This document shows, piece by piece, positions 32,714-44,678 of a stretch of DNA of 64,000 bases. Location of the stretch: NCBI GenBank assembly GCA_030704615.1, contig CM060733.1, positions 51,586,001 through 51,650,000 of the forward strand, given 5' to 3'. Each line of letters begins with the position of its first letter. The first letter of the stretch is position 1. Origin of the DNA: Takakia lepidozioides. Taxonomy: Eukaryota > Streptophyta > Takakiopsida > Takakiales > Takakiaceae. The notes beneath the pieces are model-generated. The model was not told the origin of the DNA and searched no databases. It saw nothing but the letters and a program-made list of their open reading frames with translations. The position numbers and the translations under genes are program-made.

Positions 32714-33752
32714 GGAATCAACATAGTGGCGCCAAAGCTCAAGGCAATGCACCACCGTCTTCATTTCTTTCTCATGTATAGACCACCGTCGTTCCACTTT
32801 ATTCAATTTCTTACTTTCGTAAGCCATTGGACGTCCATCCTGCATGAGCACACCCCCAATTGCGAAGTCTGACGCATCTGTATTAATCGCAAATGGATGG
32901 TCGAACGCCGGGATTTTCAGGACTGGAGCTTCCGCCATCCGCTGCTTCAACTCGGCAAAAGCTTGGCCACAAAAAGTGTTCCATACCCATACCTTGGACT
33001 TACACAGAAGGTCTCACAGCGGCCCCGCGATCTTGGCGAAATTTCTCATATACTTTCGGTAATAAGAGACGAGTCCTAGGAAGGATCGCACTCCCGGGAC
33101 CGAAGTCGGAGGCTCCCAGTCCAAGATCGCCCTCACCATTCTGTCATTCATTTTGATCCCATCATGTGTAACCACATGCCCTAGGAACTCCACTTTTGTG
33201 ACCCCGAATTCGCACTTTGAAGCTTTGACATACAGCTTTCCTTCCTGCAATTTCTGGAACACCCTTTTGAGGTGCTCCAGGTGTTCTTCTTTTGTTTTCA
33301 AGTACACCAAGATGTCGTTGATGTACACGATCACAAAGTCATCCAACCACTCCTGGGAAAGGCTGTTCATTAGCATGCTAAATGTCGTGGGTGCGTTGGT
33401 GAGCCCAAAAGGCATCACCAAGAACTCATATGAACCGTATCTTGTCTTACACATGGTCTTCTCTTCATCTCCTTCCGCCACTTGGATTTGATGGTAGGCG
33501 CAAAGCAATCCGGCTGAAATACTTCGCTCCTGCCAACCGATCGAAGAGGTCGTCGATCCTTGGCAAATGGTACGGATTTTTTATAGTCACTTTACTCAGA
33601 GCCCTGTAATCGACACACATCCGCAGCGTCCCATCCTTCTTGTCGACGAATAGCACCGGGGCTCCGTATGGTGACTTACTCGGTCGGATGTACCCCTTTG
33701 ACATTAGATCCTTGAGCTGAGCCTTCAGTTCGACCAACTCTCTATGGCTCAA
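32714..33752 (-). pseudogene. Element A reverse transcriptase and first part of RNase H
   Basis: On the minus strand: [33 protein letters not shown], then after a frameshift near 33,490 [20 protein letters not shown] and VIVYINDILVYLK. The catalytic box reads YINDILVY instead of YIDDILVY, so one of the two essential aspartates is lost. RNase H begins [19 protein letters not shown] and stops at the D insertion. The product would be inactive even without the frameshifts. Confidence 0.87.
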
Positions 33753-33859
33753 CCGGTAGGGCGCCTTGGCAGGCGGCTCTTATCCGGTATCACCTCTATC
33801 TTGTGGTAAATTCCTCTTCGCGGTGGCAAGCCGCTTGGTAAATCCTTCGGCTTCACATC

Positions 33860-35594
33860 CTAGTATTTCTCCAAGATCCCCTTCATCCAATCTGGGCTCG
33901 GCTCCCTATCAACTTCTTCATCCACTTGTCTTACGTAAAGCAAAAACTGGGGCTCGTGTGGCTTCTTCACGGCCCACTCCTTTGCTGACAGCAGGTTTAT
34001 TTGCCCTCCTACTCGGTTGGGCGTTTCCGACATCCGTAACACTTCGCCACCATTCCCACACGGTAGTGTGACTATTCTCTTGCGGCCATCTATGACCGCT
34101 CCGGATTTGCTCAAAAATGTCATCCCCAAAATGAAATCCACTCCATGGATCTCGCAAATGGTGAAGTTCTTACATCCATCCCAACTCCCGATCATCGAAT
34201 GCCAACCTCGTGGTTCTCATTTGGCAGAACGCACTTCAATAGAGGCCACTACATCACTTGTCGGGAGCCCCAGCTTCCGTGTCGTTGTCGGTGTCATGAA
34301 GGAGTGCGACGCTCCTGTGTCCACCAACAACGACACGTTAGTTCCGGAAATTATCCCACTCACGAACATTAACTGACTCCCTTTACACAGGGTGCCGGTC
34401 TCCTGATACAACTCACAAGAGTAGTTGCATACTTTGCAGGTCTTGGCGACCACCGCTCCACCCAGCGGCTAATGGAATCTTCGGATAGCTCCGTGGTCGC
34501 CCGAGTCATGTTCAATTGTCGGGGTTTTGCACACTTCTTGGCCATGTGCCCGGACTCCCCGCAATTAAAGCACAATCCATCGAAGGTCGCCTTCTGTCCG
34601 CCATAAGCCGCCGCACCTGATTTTCCTTTCGGAGCACTGGGTGCCGCCTTGACGTGTGAAGGCCCTCCCTTCGATTTCCATGTGCCATTGTCGTCGCGTG
34701 GCCTATCCCACTTCTTTTCCAGTCGGAAGGAGTCACCCTCCCGCCGGGTCTTCTTGTGGTTCAGTTCCGTACGGCCTTGTCTTTCGCCCCTAGGGACATC
34801 CGAGAAGCATTCAGCCCTCTCAATTGCCTAGTTCAAAGTTTTAGGTGGCTTCTTCTCCAACTTTCGTCTGGCCTATGGAGCCAATCCCACCACATAGTTG
34901 AAGACCATTTCTGGTTCTGCCATATCCGCGACTTTGAGCAACAACACATTGAAAGCCTGAACATATCCCTGAATGTCATCCGTTTGCTTCAAATTCCTCA
35001 TCTTGTCCCGGGCGAGCCAGGACGCGTTGATGGGCACAATCTGTCTTTTCATAAGTTCCTTGAACCCACTCCAGTTCAAGGTTTCTGGGTTCGGACCTTG
35101 GTCATGAAGGCGTTTCTGCCACCATTGTTGAGCATAACCCCTCAAATAGGTGGGAGCCACTTCCACCCGATCCTCGTTACTCAACTTGGCCGCCCGGAAG
35201 TACTGCTCCAGCTCCAAGAGCCAGTTATTGAGTGCCTTCCGATTTTGAACACCCTTGAAGGTGCCAGGTTCCTTAGGCTTCACCTGAAACTTTGCCTTAG
35301 AGGAAGTGGCATTAGCCGCCCTCAACACGTCTTTCAACGTCCCGCTAAACTGAGCCAACAACCCTTCCCAAAAGGCTGCTGGCATGGGAGGCATTTGTTG
35401 GTCTGTCGGAGCCTCCGGGAAGTCCTCGGGCTCCAACTCCCCAGATTCCTCTCGTTCTTGAGCGGCCTTGCTTTCAGAAGCATAAATCGCCTCCTCCAAT
35501 TGCCGCTTCGGTGACACGTCGCCCTCACCGGGCTCACCAGGATCATCATCTTTCGGGCCGTTCCACTTTCGCTTTGTCTTGCCCGACCCCATGA
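33860..35594 (-). pseudogene. Element A gag, zinc knuckle and retropepsin
   Basis: Gag starts at 35,594 (MGSGKTKRKWNGPKDDD) and stays open to a TAG near 34,875 that replaces a tryptophan (GLAP then stop; GLAPW in element B). Further on come the knuckle CFNCGESGHMAKKC, the protease site LLVDTGASHSFM, and the second strand FILGMTFLSKSGAVIDG in shifted frames. The gag frame is better preserved here than in the younger element B and is a useful reference for B's frameshift. Confidence 0.87.
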
Positions 35595-35649
35595 TGAGGC
35601 CGATCTCAAGGACGATCGCGTACTGAACTCTAAGCTCTGATACCAAGTT

Positions 35650-36057
35650 TGTCTGCGGTTGTTTCACAAACAACCCAGTCATTTTATGGTGAATCACCAC
35701 AAAAACCCTCGATTCTTGGTGATGAGTCGCGGTGAGTCTTGGCCCACCCACCATGGCCCCATTGGACCGTGATGAGTCCCAAGACTCCCCACGACTCCCC
35801 CCACAAGGTCTCCGCCCCATGGTGAGTCCTATGCCACCCCCACTAAGAACCCACTAAGCTACCACCACTCCTCGTGGACCCACCCCCACCGCAACCCAGT
35901 ATGTGGGGCTCCACCTAGTGAGCGCCTCCGCCTCCTTGCGTGCCTTGGGCACTCAAGGGTGCTTCAGCCCCCGTTCCTATTGTTGCCACTGCCCCCACCA
36001 TAGGGGCAGCCCCTCTTGTGTCCTGACCCCCCGCCCTCAAGGCAAAGGGCCACGACA
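35650..36057 (-). repeat. Element A 5' LTR, internally shortened
   Basis: 408 bp against 726 bp in element B. The minus strand runs from TGTCGTGGCCC to ...CGCAGACA and then directly to the primer binding site (35,634-35,646). About 310 bp corresponding to the region from the TATA-like motif to the end of the B LTR are missing, so the promoter is gone. Confidence 0.82.
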
Positions 36058-36929
36058 CGGAGAGGCTCCGACCCAACGCCTACATGTCACATTATGGATT
36101 TTCATGCAGTCTCTCTTGCAGACACTGGAAATCCACAATTTTAGGAAGACACGTTGTCGTGATGCGATTCTCCGGCCGCGCGAACTGTCTCTCCGACCCC
36201 GCCGTGCGATGGTCCCTCCTACCTCTTCCTGTCTTCCGGGTTTCTACAACATCTACACTACCACGAGAGGTTGATGTCATTGATGTTACCAGCCCTAATA
36301 TTGGAAATGAGTGTCCTGATCTACCTCATCAAACATTAAATCAAGCTTAATATATTCCACCAAGCACAAATAGTGGTGTAGCAATGCCAGTTTTTCCTTT
36401 TCTGCCAGTCTAACCTTACAATATGCAACCAGGCTTGTTCATGAGTCTCCTTTTGCAACCTGATATTGTAAATTTCACTCCTCATAGGCGACCAGCTGAA
36501 AATCCACTGGGAGAGTCACAACCACCTGCGCCAAAGAAGAAGAGGAGAACATGCAGACAAAACAGTTGAAGAGAAGAAAAGTAGTGGTGCGTGGAAGGAT
36601 CATTGGGTAATCCATCTCATAACATTGTGCAGTGAAATTAATGCAGGACCAATTCTCGTCTCCTCCAAAACAAGATGATCCTGCAGGATTTATGTGCAAT
36701 TAGTAAGTGGTCATGTTTAGGTTGAAGAGACAATACGTAGGGGTTGCGTTGGTATGTTGTGTGTCGGTAGTTACGATTTGGTGGTTACAAATTTTGCAGT
36801 ATGCGTCGAGGCCTCAATACGAGTTTGCAAAGTGTCTCTTGAGAAGTGTCTGCCAAAATGTCTCTTTGAATATGTCTCTTCAACGTGTCTCTTGAGAAGT
36901 GTCTACTTCCGACAAGGTAGGAGCGTCAT
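36058..36929. other. No gene recognised
   Basis: Between the retroelement nest and the tandem repeats no supported coding frame is seen. A short run of repeated gtgtct(c/g)tt(g/c) words occurs at about 36,825-36,905. Confidence 0.45.
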
Positions 36930-37670
36930 AGGCTGCTCCTTCTACTGAATCCGGCCTCTAAAGGCCTCTCTAAGATTTCCAAGACTACTTGTGTGTCAAT
37001 TGACAAATATAAGGGATGTATCCGTCTCAAAGTTTGTTGCTTTTTGGCTGTTCCTTCTACTAAATCCCGCTAAAGGCCTCCCTAGGCTTTCATTGCAACT
37101 TCCCTTACCCAATTTGAGGCACTTGGTCATATTCTACACCCCCACATTCCAAGACATATTACTTGTGTGTCAAACTGGCAAGTATGAGGGGTGTCTCAGT
37201 CTCCAAATTTGATATTATTTCTTGTTTTTTGGCTACTTCTTCTACTCAATCCACCTAAAGGTCTCTCTAAGCTTTCCAATGCAATTTGTGTTGCCCAATT
37301 TGAGCCACATGGTAACCCCCCCCCCCCCCCCCCCCCAAAGATTCCAAGACCTATTTGTGTCTCAAATTGGCAAGTGTGGGGGTGTCTCAGTCTCAAAAAT
37401 TGGTACTTTTGACTGCTTTTGGGCTGCTCTTTCTATTTAATCCATCTGAAGGCCTTTCGTAAGCTTTCCATTGCAACTTCCCTTGCCCAATTTGAGCCAC
37501 TTGGTCAATTTCTACATCCCCCACTTGTGTGCATATTGGCAAGTATATCTCAGTTTGAAAAAATTGATGTTTTTGAGAGCTTTTTGGCTGCTCCTTCTAC
37601 TGAACCCACCTAAGGACCTCTCTAAGCTTTCCATTGCAACTTCCCTTGCCCAATTTGAGCCAAAGATAAG
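36930..37670. repeat. Diverged tandem repeat, ~160-195 bp unit, 4-5 copies
   Basis: The core ctttccattgcaacttccc followed by caatttgagccac recurs near 37,088, 37,273, 37,465 and 37,628. It is preceded each time by ggctgctccttctactgaatcc-like words and followed by caaattggcaagtatg. Copies differ at many positions. A run of 21 C lies in one copy (37,316-37,336). Confidence 0.8.
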
Positions 37671-38780
37671 GTAGTTGCGATTTTGCTGCCGCTTGGCTTC
37701 TGCTATAGTGTGGTAGCTGATTCATTGCCGCTTGGTGACATGGGCCACATTTGGGCCAATGGCACAAGCTACCCTAGAGGTCGCATTTGAGCCTCGACAT
37801 AGGAGACACACTTGGATATATAAGGGATAGCACTTGGAGATATCAAGGGAAAGGTCTCCGCTTCAAATCTGGTCGTAGGCTCTGTGGAAAAAGATGATTG
37901 GGTATGGCTTGCTTCATATATTGATGCACTTGGACTTAGATGACACTGGACACTTGGGCCAACGGCACAGGATACCCTAGTCAATATATGAAGCGAGACG
38001 TTTGTTTGTTTGTTTGTTTGTTTGTTTTGTTTTGTTTTGTTTTGTAGCGTTGAGATGTCCCAAACCGCGGGGCCCCGCTGGTGCTTGGTCCCGTTGGAAA
38101 GCCCTCGACGAGGAGGGGTGCACCGGTTTGGTCTCATGACTTTTGGACCTACGGTATGGGAGATACGAAATTCCAAGTACTTTTGGTCGACGCTGGAAAT
38201 TCACAAAAAAATAGCAAAAATGGCAGAGTGGGCATTCCTAGGACAATGGTTGGAGCCTCGATGAGAGAGATATCAAGGGAAAGGTCTCCGGCTCAAATCT
38301 GGTTGTAGGCTCTGTGGAAAAAAACTTACTTAGATGACATTGGACACTTGGGCCAATGGCGAAGGCTACCCTAGAGGTTGCATTTGGAGCCTCGACAGGA
38401 TCCGGAGAGATATCAAGGGAAAGGTCTCCGGTTCAAATCTGATGTAGAAAAAAATGCATTTGGACTTAGATGACATAGGAGATTGCACTTGGGCTTAGAT
38501 GACATTGGACACTTGGGCCTCTACATGCATGGGAGATGCACTTGGAGATATGAATAGAAGATTGCACTCAGGCTTAGATGGGCCTCGACGAGAGAGATAT
38601 AAAGGGAATGGTCTCCGGTTCAAATCTGGTCGTAGGCTCTCTGGAGAAAAACTTACTTAGATGAAGCCGTGGAAAAAAAATGATTAGACTTGGATGACTT
38701 AGATGACATTGGACACTTGGGCCAACGGCACAAGCTACCCTGGAGGTCATACTTGGGCCTAGACATAGGAGACGCACTTG

Positions 38781-39627
38781 CACTACAACAGATCATGGTA
38801 TTTATGACTGTATATATGAATATTCTGCAGTCATAAACGGTACATATGACTTCTATGACTGTAAGTCGTGCAAACCAAGTCAATACAATGAGTACAGGAT
38901 GGTACGGTCCGGATGACTACAGTCATATGAACCAAGTGATATATCTCACTGCAGTCATATATACCATACTGCAGCCGCCGCTGCCGCGCACCGTGGTGAG
39001 GCGCAATTGATTTAAAATTTTAATTAAATTAAAAAAACTAAACAAATAAAAACATATGTCAAACGCCGCGTCACACCGCATTGTGCCACGTGGCATAATG
39101 CATTTTATAATAATGAATAAACCACGTGGCAGTCCATATAGGGTACCACGTGCTATCCCTAGCTCGCCTACTAATCCTAGGGCCATCTTATCCATTTGAT
39201 TGTACTTAGAGGAGTTTGAACCTGCAACCTCTTTACTATAAGAGTTATAGTTCACTACCTGTTAACCAATACACCCATTAGTCATTCATATGATCATATG
39301 GTGTTTTAATTGTATTATACACACCAAATTACAAAATCCCCAGTAGTCATCATGACTATGTAACCTCATCCATGTACACTGTAGTCATGGAAATGACTAT
39401 GAATGGTGAGCTAAATCTGGTCAATTGCCGTTGACCAGCCTTCTGCCCATTCCGGAGCCATATAGTCATACAGACGACTATTTAGATAGTCGTTCATATG
39501 ACTGCAGTCGTATGATCGACTGCGGGAGATCAATTTCATATAAAAACATGGTGCAGTCATGGTCAAAGTCATGAAAACCATGACAACCACGGTTTGGCAG
39601 TCATAACTACCGCGATCTGTTGTAGTG
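38781..39627. mobile_element. Non-autonomous CACTA (En/Spm-type) transposon, 847 bp
   Basis: The termini are inverted: CACTACAACAGATC at 38,781 and the same word on the other strand ending at 39,627. They extend imperfectly to about 30 bp (TTTATGACTG / GTTATGACTG). Subterminal tgactgcagtcatatga-like repeats lie at both ends, as in CACTA elements. The 3-bp ttg is duplicated at 38,778-38,780 and 39,628-39,630. No transposase frame is present. Confidence 0.88.
39205..39285 (-). other. tRNA-like sequence inside the CACTA element
   Basis: On the minus strand a run tgggtgtattggttaacagg is followed about 35 bp later by gcaggttcaaactcc, matching the spacing and wording of tRNA D-arm and T-arm (A box and B box). 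An anticodon-like ctcttatagtaaagag lies between. Pairing of the acceptor ends is poor, so a degenerate tRNA or SINE relic is more likely than a gene. Confidence 0.4.
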
Positions 39628-40190
39628 TTGAATGCATAGGAGATTGCACTTGGGCTTACATGACCCCTGGACACTTGGGCCAACGGCACAGGCCTCGACA
39701 TAAGAGACGCACTTGGATACTAGGGAATTGGAATTTCAAGTATTTTTGGTCGCTGGAAATTTGTGAAAAATAGCAAAGTGGGCTTTCTTGGAACAATGAT
39801 TGGATTACTACTCTTCACACATGGGCCCCAAACATAGGAGACACACTTGGATACATAGGGGATTGCACATGGACTTAGATGACACTGGCTTGGTCTCATG
39901 ATTTTTGGACCTACAGTGTAGGAGACATGGAATTTTTCAAGTACTAATTTGGGTCGCTGGAAATTCACGAAAAATTAAAAAAAAATAGCAAAATGGGCAT
40001 TCCTGGGACAATGGTTGGAGCCTCGACAATAGAGATATCAAGGGAAAGGTCTCTGGTTCAAATCTGGTCGTAGGCTCTGTGGAAAAAAAAAAATTGATTA
40101 GATATGGCTTGCTTCATATATTGATGCACTTGGACTTAGATGACATTGGACACTTGGGCCAACGACACAGGCTACCCTAGTTGTTTTACT

Positions 40191-41678
40191 GATATGAAGT
40201 TTTATGGAATGATGTTATGGCTAACAAGGCATGACATACACTTAACCCTTAAGTGACGAGAGCAGTTTTGGACCATTTTGACAAAAACTGGGCTCACCCT
40301 CACACTGGGCTGTATCTCCCTACCCACTCATCGAGAGGGACGAACCGTTGCAAATTGTTCCCACCTACCAAGATGCACAACCACCCCAAAAAATGGGCAA
40401 ATTTCACCATTGAATTTGAGATATTATAGCATATGAAGATGGTGCATTTTCTGCTGAATGCAAATAATGGTCCTCAAATTTACCTTTGACCAAGCCCATG
40501 GGCTATGTTACTCATATTTGGTGGGTGAATGAAAGCCGAATTCCATTGCTTGGATACATCCCAAAGCACCTGTCAAAATTTTAGGTGAAATTGACAAAAG
40601 GGGGGGTTTGAGTTGTATGTGGATGGGGACGGGCTCAAAATAGTTTGCAAATCAGATGTTGTAGGTCCCAAAATTGTTGGCCAAATTGGAATGCCAACAG
40701 TCAGTGTGAGCATGCCTACATTGAGAGTACACTGGCCAAAAATCAAACAAATTGGAGTAGAATATGGTGCTAAGATGGAGGATTTCCTCCTTTTCCCGGC
40801 CAACTTCAACTCAGGTATATGGTTGCCGGATTTGCCACTAAATCCGGCAATGCATTCCTCATGCACTCCCTCGTGTTGCAGGGCCGCATCATTCAAACCT
40901 CCATCATGAAAGGGTGAACATGCACCCGTGCCTCATCACCGCCCACATGGCCTCCTATACAAACCCCTGCAGGATTTTCCATAGGCCCTTGCCACGTCGC
41001 CAGTCAACCTGCGTGGGCCCCTACCAATCCACCCAAAAGTGCAGAGCCCCCATGCTGGCAAAAATCGCTGACGGCACAAACATAACTTTTTCTAGGCGCA
41101 ATCAAGTCGTGCGCATAGAGGACATCGCCGCCTACATTTTTCATTCAGGATGGCCCTTCATCCAAGTTCATCCAGTGAAGCTACGCCTGGATGAAAGCGT
41201 GATGCAGCGACGATTCGGGTCGCTTCGTCGTTTGGGGGTTAAGCCCTAATTTGTATCTAATAGCAGTGCATATACTGTGCACATATCAGTCTTTCACCTA
41301 TATACCAATACAACATTGATCTCTATTTTTAAAAGCAAAAAATAAAAATCATTTAAATAAAATAAAATAGTGAAATATGTATACTATTTATTATAGCATA
41401 TTACATATATATCTTCATATTATATTACGTCATCATTCATAACTTATCACCCGCCTTATTGGCAATGATGGAAAAAAAAATGGCATTGTGGGCGTGAGTA
41501 GAACACATAAAGAACATGAGGAACCTGTGATCACTTGGGATATAAACACATATTATCATTTGATCTATGAGTAGATGAATATACATAGACAATCAGCCAT
41601 GAATAGAACACATTGAAAACATAAGGAGCGTGTGGCCAGCTGGACCCACTCAAGGTATAAGGTACTTCATGCTGCATA
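40191..41678. other. No gene recognised; one 111-codon frame
   Basis: A frame at 40,914-41,249 (+) encodes 111 residues without any motif I recognise. The surroundings carry no splice or promoter evidence. Treat as non-coding unless transcripts say otherwise. Confidence 0.35.
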
Positions 41679-42422
41679 TACCGTCCCTGGACAACCGTTT
41701 AGGCGATAATTAATTCAAAATGAAAGTGCCTAATCAATTTTGTGAATTTTTCCGATTTTGGCCTAATTGTTGGGAAATTATGGGACCGAAGTGCCTAATG
41801 CCCAAAAATTCCACCAAAAAACTTGCAAGCCTCTTCTCATGTTGTTTGTAATAAAATCAAAATTTCTTTGAACAAAAATTAAATACAAATATATGCGTGC
41901 GGAAATAACTAGCCTACTAGCCTACCACAACTCAAGAGTACCATTATGTAAGAGGTTTCCCCATGCACCAGCATACCAATATGAAAACTAGTGTACCCAA
42001 CGACCACTGTATCAAAGCCAGCAGCCCTACCCAATGACCAATTTACCCAAGCCCTGTACCAATGTGCTTACACTAGTGTGGACTATCAATATTGAACTCA
42101 CCTAAAGTGTGAGAGCAAAGGGATAGCTTGCCTATACCAGCTTGAGCCTTGGAGCACTGCATACAACAAAGAGGGGCATTTTTAGGGTTTCAAAGCAAAT
42201 GAAAGGTAGCTTGACCTGGAAGGGCCCGTGGGCATTGGGTGTCTATTTTGTAATTTTATTCTTAAGAAAATAAATGTTTTCTCTTCTCATGTGCTAATTC
42301 TAAAAAATTATAGCATGAAAATGCCTAATTTGAGAAATTGTTTTCAAAGCATGCCTAATTTTCTGATTGATTGACTTTATTATTAGGCGCAAAAATGCCT
42401 AAAGGGTTGTCCAAGGACGGTA
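41679..42422. mobile_element. Inverted-repeat element, ~744 bp, superfamily unknown
   Basis: The ends TACCGTCCCTGGACAACC (41,679) and, on the other strand, TACCGTCCTTGGACAACC (from 42,422) match at 17 of 18 positions, with similarity continuing through TTTAGGC. The internal sequence repeats the word gcctaat in AT-rich DNA. Flanking TA dinucleotides may be the duplication, but this is not certain. No transposase frame is present. Confidence 0.72.
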
Positions 42423-42629
42423 GCATGCATACTAATGTAGTCATTGCTCAAGGCCAACAAAAAAATGAAAAAATGAGTGTAACATGTGCCTAACTAGGAA
42501 CTAGAAACTTTCATGTTCCCATTAAGTCTCATGGGAACAACCCATGATATACTGTTAATGGCACTTTGGCCGACTTGATGCGTAGTCCCTTCCCTATCGG
42601 GCAAGGCCAACAAAACAAACGTCTCCAAT

Positions 42630-44675
42630 GTTGGAAACTGGACTAGAGTACCAGATACTGGAAACTGGGCTAGAGTATTGGGAACTGGAAACAAGAGTAG
42701 CTTGAACTGGTGTTGGCGAGACTGAAGAGTGTCCAGTCTCGCCTCCTATATATATTGGCTACTAAGAAGCTCCCCTAAGAAGTTTCTCCTATGGAGGTTT
42801 CTTGATGGAGAAGTTTCCAAGATTAAACAAAGGTTTCTTGATGGAGAAGCTTCCTTAAGCAAATGAGGTATCTTGATAAAGAAATTTCCTCCAAATGAAG
42901 CTTCATGAGCAGTTTCCAAAATGACTCTTGGTAATTTGGTAAACCCCCGGTAACTTGGTAAGTAATGGTAACTCATGTTAGATCATGGTAAATCACGGTA
43001 AATCATGATAAATCATCGTAACTTCTGGTGGCATGGTAACTTGGTAACTTGGTAACCTTTGGTATTTTACTCCTGATAAGTTCATCTAGGCTATATCCGT
43101 AACATCACCCCCTCCTCTAGCGCCGAGTTCCTCGAGGAGCGGTAAAATCTTGGACTTGCTTAGAGTTGGAGAAAATCCAAAATCCGGCGAATGGTATTTG
43201 TCAAGTATTCGGCTCTTCGTTCTTGACTCAAATGATTTATAGGTCCTTGCAACCATCGATAGTGTCCAACACCTTGAACTTGGGACCACGCAGTGATATG
43301 AACATTCTGATTTTTTAAACTGCCTTCAAACATGATTTTGTTGTCTTCTAGGTCCGAAGCCTCAACCTCCAACAGAATTATCAGACTTCGAGTAGGCTCC
43401 ACTTGCCGTCGTACGGGGTCCAGACGAGGAAGTACGCGTCGCATTGGTGGCCCATCGTCTCGAAAACGTCGGCGTGATATTGAAGGTCGTGAGAGTCGGA
43501 ACGACTGATCTGGTAGTTGGGTAAGCGACAGCTCCAATGTATCTGGTTCTTGTGACTTCATGTTGTCAATACAAGATGCAAGAGTGCTAGAAGTATAGCT
43601 ATATATACTGATGTGTGGTGCTCCTCTCTCCTTAGCGTATATCAAGTACATTGAATGTGGAGTCTTCGCCTTGAAGCTAACTTGGCTGACATCATTGTTG
43701 TGACGTCTTATTGATGTAGCTCGGGGCTTAGCTGGATATCGTTGATGAAACTCTTGGACTTTGTCAGGTGTATTGGCGAGGTTGGATGAAGGTTCTCACG
43801 TTCGTTCGCTGATGTCGTAGCCTTTCCAATGTAAGAAATACTCAAGACGTTTATACTTGATGCGAGAGTCTAGTACTTCGTCGACTTCATACTCAATTTC
43901 CTAATTGATTTCGATTGGTGGAGGTGGTACGGAAACTCTCCCTGAAATATTCGATGGATGATACAACTGCAATAATGAAACATGAAAGACTGGATGGATG
44001 CGCATACTTCGTGGGAGTTCAAGCCGAAAACTCACCGGATTTATTTGTCGAATAATTTTGAATGGTCTCAGGCATTGATAATCCAACTTCCTTGATGGTC
44101 GCGAGATTTGTATGTCCCGTCGAAGAAGCCACACACGATCTCCGACCTTGAATTAGGGTTGGAGTTGACGACGTTGATCTGCATACTCATTGTATTGGTT
44201 TTGAGCTTCTGTGAGGTGGAATGTAAGCTCATTGTGAATCGTAGCAAGATGAGTAGTAAGGTTTTCTGCAACAAGGCTTCCAACAGTCTTCATATGGAAA
44301 GAGTTTGCTCGAGGATGATGACCATAATTGGAGAAAAATGGAGTTTGTTTGGTCGAAGAATGTATAGTGTGGTTGTAGGCAAACTCAGCCAATGATGGAA
44401 GGTCCGTCCAATTAATCTTGGTGATAATTTATCGTACAGCGAAGATACTGCTCCAAAATCTGGTTTATACATTCGGTTTGACTATCAGTCTGTGGATGAT
44501 TAGCTGTAGAGAGGTTGATCTTAGTATCCAATATGTGAAATAATCCCCTCCAGAAATTTGATATGAACTGTGGTCTTCGATCAGATACGTGTCATTCGGG
44601 AGTCCATGAATGCGGTAGATATTATTGAGGAAGAGTCTTGCAGTTTCCTCGCCGGTAACCATCTTATTATATGGT
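42630..44675 (-). mobile_element. Element E: 3' fragment of the C-family gypsy element
   Basis: This holds the 3' LTR part (about 42,630-43,106), the C-terminal pol extension (43,651-43,160) and the integrase C-terminus in broken frames ([37 protein letters not shown]). It is closely similar to 18,800-20,700. It ends abruptly at 44,675 where a C-family LTR in the opposite orientation begins. It has an extra 80-bp stretch near 43,870-43,970 that element C lacks, so it preserves a fuller integrase tail. Confidence 0.85.
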
Positions 44676-44678
44676 GTC

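Larger units (their letters stand above)
15795..36057 (-). mobile_element. Element A: chromovirus (Ty3/gypsy), outermost layer of the nest
   Basis: This minus-strand element starts with its 5' LTR at 36,057 and has gag, protease, RT, RNase H, integrase and chromodomain. It ends in a 3' untranslated segment that loses similarity to the sister element B at about 15,795, so its 3' LTR is missing. It is split inside RNase H, where 32,714 and 18,064 were once adjacent (gggtt at both sides of the insertion). Many stops and frameshifts make it inactive. It is the same family as element B but more diverged, and is the oldest layer. Confidence 0.85.
37780..40190. repeat. Second family of diverged, shuffled repeats
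   Basis: Two words alternate. One is gatatcaagggaaaggtctc followed by ggttcaaatctggtcgtagg (near 37,838, 38,269, 38,410, 38,596 and 40,033). The other is gacacttgggccaacggcac followed by aggctaccctag (near 37,947, 38,343, 38,508, 38,710, 39,668 and 40,147). A longer block around ttttggacctacggt and gctggaaattcac occurs at 38,140 and 39,905. A TG-rich simple repeat (tttg)n lies at 37,998-38,043. The ggttcaaatct word resembles a Pol III B box. No gene is supported. Confidence 0.7.

Noticed and set aside
37977-38204. Frame with NKQTNKQTNK
   Set aside because: It comes from a (tttg)n simple repeat.
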